36,006 nucleotides of DNA from contig CAZCBN010000020.1 of NCBI GenBank assembly GCA_964496975.1, positions 1 to 36,006 on the forward strand, in the 5' to 3' direction. Position numbers and translations under genes: made by a program. The stretch's first letter is position 1; every line of letters begins with the position of its first letter. Under the pieces are notes generated by a model that saw only the letters and a list, made by a program, of their open reading frames with translations, was not told where the DNA came from and did no database searches. The DNA comes from CAZCBN01 sp964496975. GTDB lineage: Bacteria > Planctomycetota > Phycisphaerae > Phycisphaerales > UBA1924. Below are positions 7,839 through 15,520 of this stretch, piece by piece.

Positions 7839-9230
7839 TCATTTCGGTGAGGGTGCGGGCTGCACGCCGCCCGCGCGCACGGCGAGGGGGAGCGTGCTGG
7901 CGGATCCGCCGCCGCGGTTGTCCATCGCGTAGGCCATGATGAGGTAGTCGCCCTCGACGCTTGGGGCGGGGACGTCGCAGCGGCCCGAGGCGTCGGCTTC
8001 GTAGGGGCCGGCGATGTTGGCGTAGCGGGCGGACTTGTTGCCGAGCACCCAGCAGACCAAACGAACCGGGTCGCCCTCGGGGTCTTCGCCGGCGAGTTGC
8101 ACGGTGACGGCGGCGCTCGGGGCCGCGGTGGCGGAGCGCTCGCTCCCCGCGAAGCCGGCGGCGGTGAGGGAGGGGGCGCGGTTGCCGGGGAAGGGCTTGC
8201 CGGTGAAGTGCTCGACCATCGCCTCGGCCTGCGGGGTCATGAGCAGGTCGGTGAAGGGTTTGTTCTTCACGGCGGCGCTGGGCTTCTCGGCGAGGAGCAG
8301 GCTGAAGTAGGTCGGGCGGTCGACGCCGAAGTTGCCCCAGATGAAGACGGTGGAGCCGAGGCAGAGCGGCGAGGCGTCGATGGCCTCGTAGCAGGCCTTC
8401 AGGTCGGCGACTTTTTGCGGCACGGGCTCGTCGAGCGTTTCGCCCCACTCGGTCTTGGGGAAGTTCCAGGGGCCCTTGCCGTTGAACTCGGAGAAGTAGA
8501 AGGGCAGGCCCCAGTGCTGCTCGGTGCTCTTGATGGCGCCGCGGACGGCGCCGGGGCTGTAGCTCTGCACGCCCAGCACGTCGAGGTCGGGGGCCCAGCG
8601 CTTCACGGCGGCGATGGCCTCGGGCTTGGCGTTCACCATCGTGAGGCTGGTGAGATGGAGCGGGAACCGCTCGTGCACGGCCTCGGACATGCGGTTGACG
8701 GTGCGGAGGTAGGGCTCGTCGAGGTGGACCTCGTTGCCCAGGCCCCACATGAGGAGGGCGGGGTGGTCGCCGATGCCCTCGACCTTTTTGATGAACTGGG
8801 CGACGAGCTCGTCGCCCCGCTCGTTGTAGTCGTAGGTCCACTTGGTCCCGTCGCGGCCCTTGTTCTCGCCCTGGTGGGCCATCCACTCGCTGACGACCAT
8901 CTTCATGCCGAGACTGTGGACCTTGTCGAGCTCGGCACGCATCTTCTCGGGTGAGGGGATGGTGTAGCCGCGGACGGTGTTGACGCCGTAGGTGCTGAGG
9001 CGGTCAAGGTCCTCGGTGCCGCAGACGCCGTTGATGCGGAAGTCGGCGAAGCGGGCGAAACGCGCGGCCCGCTCGGGCGGCAGGCCCTCGGGCACGCGGA
9101 ACTGCGCGGCGGCGGTCGAGAAGAACGACACCACCGCGGCGAACGCGGCGAGGCACGCGCGGGCCTTGGAGTGTCGAGCCGCGCGAGCGCAGCGGCGGCG
9201 AGCGATGGGCGAGGGAGCGTGGCGGGTCAT
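7839..9230 (-). CDS. Secreted clan GH-A glycoside hydrolase (GH2-barrel-like)
   Basis: A 463-residue protein with a long n-region and a hydrophobic stretch (LAAFAAVVSFFSTAAAQ) that reads as a Sec signal peptide. A TIM barrel covers about 50-330. It has the clan GH-A signatures: acid/base in LMWGLGNEVH (E167) and nucleophile in FYFSEFNGKGPW (E248). An Ig-like domain of about 100 residues is C-terminal. The barrel most resembles stand-alone GH2-type catalytic domains without the N-terminal sugar-binding jelly roll; GH5-like alternatives are not excluded. ATG 9230 has GGAGAA about nine bases upstream. It follows the GH2 gene by 75 bases on the same strand, so both are likely cotranscribed and act on the same glycan outside the cytoplasm. 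Substrate cannot be read from the sequence. Confidence 0.8.
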   Translation of the reverse strand: MTRHAPSPIARRRCARAARHSKARACLAAFAAVVSFFSTAAAQFRVPEGLPPERAARFARFADFRINGVCGTEDLDRLSTYGVNTVRGYTIPSPEKMRAELDKVHSLGMKMVVSEWMAHQGENKGRDGTKWTYDYNERGDELVAQFIKKVEGIGDHPALLMWGLGNEVHLDEPYLRTVNRMSEAVHERFPLHLTSLTMVNAKPEAIAAVKRWAPDLDVLGVQSYSPGAVRGAIKSTEQHWGLPFYFSEFNGKGPWNFPKTEWGETLDEPVPQKVADLKACYEAIDASPLCLGSTVFIWGNFGVDRPTYFSLLLAEKPSAAVKNKPFTDLLMTPQAEAMVEHFTGKPFPGNRAPSLTAAGFAGSERSATAAPSAAVTVQLAGEDPEGDPVRLVCWVLGNKSARYANIAGPYEADASGRCDVPAPSVEGDYLIMAYAMDNRGGGSASTLPLAVRAGGVQPAPSPK

Positions 9231-9305
9231 GGGCTTCTCCGGTCGGCGGCGGGGCCGGGTGTGAGGGGCTGGGTGAACCCGACGGGCGTGCGCGGCGCGG
9301 CCGCT

Positions 9306-12300
9306 TCAGGGCGCGACACCGCGGCGGGCGTCGGCCTCCTTCACGCTGCGTACGGGGCGGAGCACGAAGGCGACGCGCTGCGGCTCGGGCTTCAGCGTGT
9401 AGCGGCCCTTGGGGAGCGCGCCCCACGAGTTGTCGCCGCCCACGCCGGTCTGCGCCGTGTCGATGTGCAGGACGGTTCGGGTCATGTCGACCTCGTGCCA
9501 GTACTTCGCGTGCTCGGCCTCGCGCGCGTCGAACGGCACGGCCGCGATGCTGAGCGCCTGTTCGGGCACCGAGCAGCCCGCGGGGTCCGCGACGATGAGC
9601 AGGCCGGCGCCCGTGCCGTCTGTCAGCGTGAGCCAACGCGTGGAGGCGTGGTTGCCGGTTTCCTGCGGCTCGGAATAGGGGAACGCGAGCGCGTCGACCG
9701 TGCTGGACCAGCGGCCCACGGGGAGCTCGTCGCGGTCCCAGTACGTTTCCTGCGGGCCGGGGCCGAACCACTCCACGGCGCGGAGATCGGCCCGCACCCC
9801 GGCGCGGAGGCCGAAGCGCGGGATCGCCGGCACCTTGTCGGCGGCGGGCTTGTCCATGCTCGCGGCGACGTGCACCTCGCCCGAGCCGCGCACGGTGTAT
9901 TGGACGCGGTACGGCGCGTTCACCGCGTCCAGCACACCCTCGGCGGTGATGACGGCCCCGTCGGCCCGCTCCTGCACCGTGACGCCCGTCACGCGCCACG
10001 ACGCGCCGGCGTGCCGCCACACCGACCAACGGGCGGGGGCGTTGCTGCCGCGGTCGTTGTCGACGGGCGTGCGCCAAAAGTCCGGCGCGAGCGGGGCGGC
10101 GAGAAGCTCGCGCCCGTCCATCGCGAGGGACGACAGCGTGCCCGACGCCGCGTCGACCATCACCGTCATGCCGCCGACGGTGCACCGCACACCCGTGTCG
10201 TCGCGTGTCACGCGGACGGCTTCGGAAGTGGCCCCGCCGCTGGGCGCGGCCGCGGGCGCGGCCTTCGCGAGCGGGAACTGGTGCCAGGCGACCTCGTGCC
10301 CCTTCGGAACGGCGGGCGTTTCGGCGCGCGTGACCCAACGCAGATCGAGATGCCGCTCGTGGCCCGGCGCGGGCGTCTGCGGCGGGAGCGGGAGCGTGAT
10401 CTCGGTTGAGGCGCGGGGCGCCAGGCTCGGCACGGGCATGTCGCCCGAGGCGATCTCCACGCCGTCGTCGAGCACGCGCCAGCGGCCGGCGAGCAACGCG
10501 GCCGGGTCGGCGTGGTCGTACCACGAGGTGATGCGCACGCGGCCTGAGGCGGCGTCGAGCAGCTCGGCCCGCAGCGGCTGCTGGGCGTGCTTGATGGCGG
10601 GGAGCGAGGGCTTGGGCGTGCGGTCGGCGTTCACCACGCCGTTCATGCAGAAGTTGTCGTTGTTGTACACGCCGGGCGGCTCAAAGAAGCCGCCGTAGCC
10701 AAAGATGCTGCGGCCGCCGGTGCCGGGCTCGTCGCGGACGTGCTCCTCCGTCAGCACGGCGTGCAGGGTGAGGCCGTCCGACTCGGCGGCGGCGTCGGCG
10801 ATCTCGGCCGGGGCGAGAGCGCGGTCGTAGACGCGGGCCTCGCGGATCACGCCGTCGAAGCTGCGCCCGGGCGTCTGCGCGTTCGTGCCGATGGTGAGGG
10901 GGAAGGCCGTCGCGCGGGGCGCGCGGCCGCCGGTGCTGGCGTTGGCGACGGGCTCGCCGTTGATGAAGAGCGTCAGGCGGTCGCCGTCGAAGGTGCCGGC
11001 GAGATGGACCCAGGCGCCGGCGCGGTCGATGGACCATGTGCTGCCCCACACGGCGGGCAGCGGGGCCCGCGCGGCGTGCCGCGTCCCACCGGCGAAGACG
11101 ACGAACTCGGCGTCGCTGTCGACGATGCGCAGGGCCGCCTGCTCGTCGCCCTTGGCGATGAGGTCGGCGTTGTCCTTGGGCCGCACGCCCTGCGTGAGGT
11201 GGGGCCGCTTGAGGGCCCAGGCCTCGAGCGTCATCGGGCCCGTGAGGCTCGGCGCGTCGGGGCTGTCGATCGTGACGCGGGCCTGCGCGCCGTCGGGCGA
11301 CACCTTGCCCAGCAGTGGCGCCGAGGCACGGGGCGTGAGCAGGCTCAGCCGGCGCTGCGCCGGGGCCTGCGTGGCGAGGCCCTGGTCGACCCAGTCCCAG
11401 ATGAAGCCGCCGGCGAGACGCTCGTGCGTGCGGAAGAGGTCCCAGTACCAGTCGAAGTTGCCGCTGGAGTTGCCCATCGCGTGCGAGTACTCGCAGAGGA
11501 TGAGGGGCTTGGCGACCTTGGCTTCCTTCGCGTAGCGCTCGATGCGCTCGGGCGGGTCGTACATGGGCACGACCATGTCGGTGTTGCCGTCTTCCGCGGC
11601 GGCCCGCTCCGACTGGATGGGCCTCGTGGGGTCGTAGCGCTTGCCCCAGCGGTAGCCGGCGGTGATGCAGACGCCGTCGCCCATCTCGTTGCCGAGCGAC
11701 CAGGCGTAGATGCTGGCGTGGTTGCGGTCGCGGACGACCATGCGGCGGAAGCGGTCGAGGTGGGCCTCGGTCCACTCGGGCTTGTTGGCGAGGGTTTTGT
11801 CGGGGTCGTAGCCGTAGCCGTGCGACTCGACGTTGGCCTCGTCGATCACGTAGAGGCCCTGCTCGTCGCAGAGCTGGTACCAGACGGGGTGGTTGGGGTA
11901 GTGGCAGGTGCGGACGGCGTTGAAGTTGTTCTGCTTCATCAGCAGGATGTCGCGGCGCATGCCCTCGAGCGTGACGGCCTGGCCCCGGTCGGGCTCGTGC
12001 TCGTGGCGGTTCACGCCGCGCATGATGACGGGGTTGCCGTTGATGCGGAGCACCGCGTTGTCGATGGTGACCTCGCGGAAGCCGACGCGCGCGGGCGTGC
12101 TGCTCAGGACGCGGCCCGTGTCGTCCGACACGGTGAGCGTCAGCGTGTACAGGTTGGGCGTCTCCGCCGTCCACGGGAGCACGCCGGGGACGCGCAGCAC
12201 CTTGCGCAGCGGCGAGGGGTGGCCGGCGCGCACGGGCACGGCCTTGTCCACGCTGGTCGCCACGACGCGGCCCGAGGCGTCGCGCAGCGAAAGCTCGATC

Positions 12301-13247
12301 GCGGCGAGGCGAGACGCGGGCGGGGCGAGGCGGGCGTCGCTGGAGAGATCGATCTCGACGGCCAGTTCGCCGGTGATGTCGCCGGGGCTTTGCCCGGCGG
12401 TGCGAACGAGCGTCGTCGTGAGGCCGAAGTCGTCGATCGCCGTCGCGGGCGCGGCCCACACGAGCACGTCGCGCGACAGGCCGCTCATGCGCCAGAAGTC
12501 CTGGTCTTCGAGGTACGAGCCGTTGGAGAGGCGGAAGACCTTCACCGCGACGACGTTCCGCCCGGGGCGGGCGACGTCGGTGATGTCAAACTCGGTGCTG
12601 GAGCGGCCGTCCTCGGCGTAGCCGATGTAGCGGCCGTTCACCCACACCTCGAAGGCGCTGCCGCCGCCCTCGAAGCGCAGCGTGCGCCGCATGTCGGACC
12701 ACGCCCCGGGCAGGTCAAACTCGCGGCGGTAGCAGCCCACCCAGTTCTGATCGGCGGGCACCGTCGGCTCTGCGGCGGGGAAGAAGGCGTAGCCGATGTT
12801 CACGTAGTTCGGATAGCCGTGGCCGTGCATCTCCATGTTGGAGGGGACGGGGATGGTACCCCAGGTGTCGTCGGGCGTGAAGCCCTCGTCGGCCCAGAAG
12901 CCGTCGGGCGTCTGGTCGGGCGTTGCGGCCCAGCGGAAGGCCCACTCGCCGTTCAGCGATTGCACGAACGCCGAGGTCATGTGCCCCGCCGGCCCGGCGC
13001 CCGCGATCGCCTCCGCCTCGGTCGGGAAGGGGAAGGCAAAGGCCCGCGGCTCGGCGCGGTTGATGTTCAGCACCGCGAGGTCGTTCCAGTACGGCACCGC
13101 CGCGAGGTGGCTCGGCACGGGCGGGGCCGGCGGGGCACCGCCCGCGGCCGCAGCGCCGGCCGCCGCGGCGAGCACCGCGCCGCGCAGGGCCCAGACCGCG
13201 GGACGACCGCCACGGCACCGGGGGATAACGTCGAGTCGCGTGCGCAT
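9306..13247 (-). CDS. Secreted GH2 beta-galactosidase-type enzyme with LamG insert
   Basis: A 1313-residue enzyme of the LacZ type that removes terminal beta-galactosyl or related residues. A signal peptide (AVWALRGAVLAAAAGAAAA) leads into the sugar-binding jelly roll, the Ig-like domains and the GH2 barrel. The acid/base is E521 (WSLGNEMGDG) and the nucleophile E586 (ILCEYSHAMGNS). Between GGFIWDWVDQGL and the LacZ-like FCMNGVVNADRTP, a LamG/concanavalin-like domain of about 200 residues (roughly 628-838) is inserted within the barrel. The Bgal_small_N-type C-terminal domain follows. ATG 13247 is chosen because GGAGGAG (13254-13260) sits six bases upstream and the signal peptide starts there; an ATG at 13298 is in frame but poorer. 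It is first in a two-gene minus-strand operon and divergent from a sulfatase. Confidence 0.9.
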   Translation of the reverse strand: MRTRLDVIPRCRGGRPAVWALRGAVLAAAAGAAAAGGAPPAPPVPSHLAAVPYWNDLAVLNINRAEPRAFAFPFPTEAEAIAGAGPAGHMTSAFVQSLNGEWAFRWAATPDQTPDGFWADEGFTPDDTWGTIPVPSNMEMHGHGYPNYVNIGYAFFPAAEPTVPADQNWVGCYRREFDLPGAWSDMRRTLRFEGGGSAFEVWVNGRYIGYAEDGRSSTEFDITDVARPGRNVVAVKVFRLSNGSYLEDQDFWRMSGLSRDVLVWAAPATAIDDFGLTTTLVRTAGQSPGDITGELAVEIDLSSDARLAPPASRLAAIELSLRDASGRVVATSVDKAVPVRAGHPSPLRKVLRVPGVLPWTAETPNLYTLTLTVSDDTGRVLSSTPARVGFREVTIDNAVLRINGNPVIMRGVNRHEHEPDRGQAVTLEGMRRDILLMKQNNFNAVRTCHYPNHPVWYQLCDEQGLYVIDEANVESHGYGYDPDKTLANKPEWTEAHLDRFRRMVVRDRNHASIYAWSLGNEMGDGVCITAGYRWGKRYDPTRPIQSERAAAEDGNTDMVVPMYDPPERIERYAKEAKVAKPLILCEYSHAMGNSSGNFDWYWDLFRTHERLAGGFIWDWVDQGLATQAPAQRRLSLLTPRASAPLLGKVSPDGAQARVTIDSPDAPSLTGPMTLEAWALKRPHLTQGVRPKDNADLIAKGDEQAALRIVDSDAEFVVFAGGTRHAARAPLPAVWGSTWSIDRAGAWVHLAGTFDGDRLTLFINGEPVANASTGGRAPRATAFPLTIGTNAQTPGRSFDGVIREARVYDRALAPAEIADAAAESDGLTLHAVLTEEHVRDEPGTGGRSIFGYGGFFEPPGVYNNDNFCMNGVVNADRTPKPSLPAIKHAQQPLRAELLDAASGRVRITSWYDHADPAALLAGRWRVLDDGVEIASGDMPVPSLAPRASTEITLPLPPQTPAPGHERHLDLRWVTRAETPAVPKGHEVAWHQFPLAKAAPAAAPSGGATSEAVRVTRDDTGVRCTVGGMTVMVDAASGTLSSLAMDGRELLAAPLAPDFWRTPVDNDRGSNAPARWSVWRHAGASWRVTGVTVQERADGAVITAEGVLDAVNAPYRVQYTVRGSGEVHVAASMDKPAADKVPAIPRFGLRAGVRADLRAVEWFGPGPQETYWDRDELPVGRWSSTVDALAFPYSEPQETGNHASTRWLTLTDGTGAGLLIVADPAGCSVPEQALSIAAVPFDAREAEHAKYWHEVDMTRTVLHIDTAQTGVGGDNSWGALPKGRYTLKPEPQRVAFVLRPVRSVKEADARRGVAP

Positions 13248-13310
13248 GAACGGCTCCTCCGCGGCGGCGGGCGCGCGGCCCGCGACCCCCGTGCCCATGG
13301 GACGGCTTTC

Positions 13311-13316
13311 ATCCTA
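13311..13316 (-). promoter_or_regulatory. -10 box for the GH2 operon
   Basis: On the minus strand TAGGAT lies 64 bases before the chosen ATG (13247), with TGTACA 17 bases upstream as a poor -35. Transcription would start near 13304 and leave a leader carrying the GGAGGAG ribosome binding site. It lies back to back with a plus-strand -10 candidate of the sulfatase gene. Confidence 0.4.
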
Positions 13317-13327
13317 CAGTCAAACGC

Positions 13328-13333
13328 ATAACG
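13328..13333 (+). promoter_or_regulatory. -10 box for the divergent sulfatase
   Basis: TAACGT fits the TANNNT pattern of other promoters here and would give a leader of about 59 bases before ATG 13399. It overlaps the putative -35 region of the minus-strand GH2 promoter, so the two may be coordinated or compete. No operator like the one near lacI is present. Confidence 0.35.
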
Positions 13334-13398
13334 TGTACAGCCGATCCGGCCGCCGCCACCCCTCGGCGCGTCGAGACACGCCCCACGGGAGCCCCCGC

Positions 13399-15318
13399 AT
13401 GCGCTGCGCGATCATCGCCCTGGCCGCACCCGTCGCGTTTTTCTCGGCCTGCGGCCTCGCCGAGCCGCCCCGGCCCAACATCATCGTCATCCTCGCCGAC
13501 GACCTGGGCGTCGGCGATCTCTCCGCCAACGGCCAGCAGAACTGGCAGACGCCCCGCCTGGACCGCATGGCCGCCGAGGGCCTCACGTTCACCAACGCCT
13601 ACGCCGGCAGCGCCGTCTGCGCCCCGAGCCGCGCGGCGATGCTGACCGGCCAGCACACGGGCCGCGGCTTCATCCGCGGCAACGGCCGCATCGCGCTGCG
13701 CCGCGACCCAGAGGACATCACCATCGCCGCGCGCCTCCGCGACCTGGGCTACGACACCGCGATGGTCGGCAAGTCGGGCGTCGCCTGCCTCTCGACCGAC
13801 CTCACCCTGCCGAACGACAAGGGCTTTGACCACTTCTTCGGCCTGCTCGACCACGCCGAGGCCCATCGCCAGTACCCGCCGCGGCTCGTCCGCAACGGCG
13901 AGTGGGTCGATGTCCCCGGCAACCAGGGCTTCACCGGCGACACCTACGCCAACGAGCTGTTTGTGCAAGACGCCCTCGCGTGGATCAAGTCCCGCGGCGA
14001 CCGGCCCTTCTTCCTGCACCTCGCCCTCACCGTTCCGCACGCCGACCTGACGGCCCCCGAGCCCTTCACGCAGCCCTTCCGAGGCCGCTTCACCGAGCCC
14101 GCCGACATCCCGAAGAGCGGCTATCTCCCCACGCCCGAGCCGCGCGCCGCCTACGCCGGCATGGTCGCCTTCCTGGACGACGCCGTCGGCCGCGTGCTCG
14201 ACGCCGTGGAGGCCCGGGGCCTGTCCGAGCGCACGCTCGTGCTCTTCGCCTCCGACAACGGCCCGCACACCGAGGGCGGCGCCGACCCCGAGGCGTTCAA
14301 CTCCAACGGCGACCTCCGCGGCCACAAACGCGACGTCTTCGAGGGCGGCCTGCGCACGCCGCAGATCGCCCGATGGCCCGGCACCATCCCCGCCGGCGCG
14401 CGCACCGACACCCTTACCGCCTTCTGGGACTTCCCCCCCACCGCTCTCGAACTCGCCGGCGCCGACACCCCGAACACCTTCGACGGCCTCTCGCTCGCCC
14501 CCACCCTCACCGGCCGGCCCGACGACCAGAAGCGCCACCGATATCTCTACTGGGAGCTGCACGAGGAGGGCGGCAAGCAGGCCGTTCGCTTCGGCAACTG
14601 GAAGGCCGTACGCCTGAACGTCGACCGCGACCCCGCGGGGCCGATCCAGCTCTACGACCTCGCCGCCGACCCCGGCGAGACCACCGACCTCGCCGCGGCG
14701 AACGCGTCCGTCCTGCGGCTCGCGTCGCGGTACCTTGACCACGGCGGCGAGCCCTCGCCCGAGTTCCCCTTCGGCACGCCCGAACGCTCCGTCTCGCGCG
14801 AGCCGCACAACCGACGCCTCGCGAACGAGCACGACCGCCTCGTCCTGCCCCGCGACGGCCTCACGATCGCCGCGGTTTCCAGCGAATCCGCCGCCGGCGG
14901 CATGATCGCGGCCCACGCCATCGACGACGACATCGCCACCCATTGGCACACCGAGTGGCAGGCCGCTCAGCCCCCGCACCCGCACACCCTCACCATCGAC
15001 CTCGGCACGCCGCGCCTCGTGCGGGGCCTGCGCCTCATGGCCCGACAGGACGGCAGCGACCACGGCACCATCCAACGCCTCGACGTGCGGGTCACGGCGG
15101 ACGCAGCCACGGACAAGCCCAACGCGCCCGACGCCGCGGCCGAGCCCGCCGCGCCACGCGAGGCCCAACGCTTCACGCTGCGCTTCACGAAGAACGAGCA
15201 AGAGATCCTGCTCGACCCGCCGCAGCGCGGCCGCTTCATCACGCTCACCACGCGGGCCGCGTTCGGCGACTCGCCCTACGCCTGCCTCGCGAACGTCGAG
15301 GTGCTGGGCGAGCCCTGA
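13399..15318 (+). CDS. S1 family sulfatase with C-terminal discoidin domain
   Basis: A 639-residue exported protein that hydrolyses sulfate esters, probably on polysaccharide. The N-terminus (MRCAIIALAAPVAFFSAC) is a signal peptide with a possible lipobox ending at C18. The sulfatase domain has metal-binding ILADDLG, the formylglycine motif CAPSR (C74), TVPHAD and ASDNGPH. Where most S1 enzymes read GKWHLG, this one reads GKSGVAC, losing the usual histidine. Residues from about 480 to the end form an F5/8 type C (discoidin) domain, likely binding carbohydrate. Maturation needs formylglycine formation, and the FGE at 27672 is the obvious candidate. Start 13399 precedes the signal peptide; only a weak GGGAG precedes it. 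Divergent from the GH2 operon. Confidence 0.9.
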   Translation: MRCAIIALAAPVAFFSACGLAEPPRPNIIVILADDLGVGDLSANGQQNWQTPRLDRMAAEGLTFTNAYAGSAVCAPSRAAMLTGQHTGRGFIRGNGRIALRRDPEDITIAARLRDLGYDTAMVGKSGVACLSTDLTLPNDKGFDHFFGLLDHAEAHRQYPPRLVRNGEWVDVPGNQGFTGDTYANELFVQDALAWIKSRGDRPFFLHLALTVPHADLTAPEPFTQPFRGRFTEPADIPKSGYLPTPEPRAAYAGMVAFLDDAVGRVLDAVEARGLSERTLVLFASDNGPHTEGGADPEAFNSNGDLRGHKRDVFEGGLRTPQIARWPGTIPAGARTDTLTAFWDFPPTALELAGADTPNTFDGLSLAPTLTGRPDDQKRHRYLYWELHEEGGKQAVRFGNWKAVRLNVDRDPAGPIQLYDLAADPGETTDLAAANASVLRLASRYLDHGGEPSPEFPFGTPERSVSREPHNRRLANEHDRLVLPRDGLTIAAVSSESAAGGMIAAHAIDDDIATHWHTEWQAAQPPHPHTLTIDLGTPRLVRGLRLMARQDGSDHGTIQRLDVRVTADAATDKPNAPDAAAEPAAPREAQRFTLRFTKNEQEILLDPPQRGRFITLTTRAAFGDSPYACLANVEVLGEP

Positions 15319-15321
15319 GCT

Positions 15322-15372
15322 AAGTCGAGCCCGGCCCCGAGTCGAGGCCCGACCCAAGTCGAGCCTTGACGC
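15322..15372. repeat. Three degenerate 17-base tandem repeats after the sulfatase
   Basis: Three adjacent 17-base units begin AAGTCGAGCC, GAGTCGAGGC and AAGTCGAGCC, starting three bases after the sulfatase stop codon. The first ten bases of each unit are well conserved and the rest drifts. The location between convergent genes suggests a neutral or RNA-end-processing role, but nothing shows function. Confidence 0.65.
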
Positions 15373-15436
15373 GAACACGGCGAACCACGCGCCGCGGCGT
15401 GCGCCCACTCGCCCCAGGCGGGCGGAACAGGTCCTG

Positions 15437-15479
15437 GCAAAAACAAAGGCGACGGCCGGGCTCGGTGGGCCGACCGCCG
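15437..15479 (-). terminator. Intrinsic terminator of the LamG/dockerin gene
   Basis: Read on the minus strand, GGCGGTCGGCC pairs with GGCCGTCGCC across a ten-base loop, with one bulge and a G-U pair, and is followed at once by TTTGTTTTTG (15438-15447). It lies about 40 bases after the stop of the minus-strand gene ending at 15521. It is the best intrinsic terminator in the window. Confidence 0.7.
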
Positions 15480-15520
15480 CAGGAGTGGGCATTTCCGCCG
15501 CGTCTCCGCGGCCTCGCGGC

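Noticed and set aside
13317..13326. A TTGACT similar to the right half of operator copy 2
   Set aside because: Only one half-site is present and no second arm is found at the right distance, so it is not counted as a third operator.
10587..13331. A 914-codon plus-strand frame opposite the GH2 gene
   Set aside because: Composition is dominated by Val, Ala, Gly and Asp and it mirrors the codon pattern of the real GH2 gene.
15496..15511. Hairpin GCCGCG-TCTC-CGCGGC near the LamG gene stop
   Set aside because: No T tract follows on either strand, and a better terminator lies about 20 bases further on.
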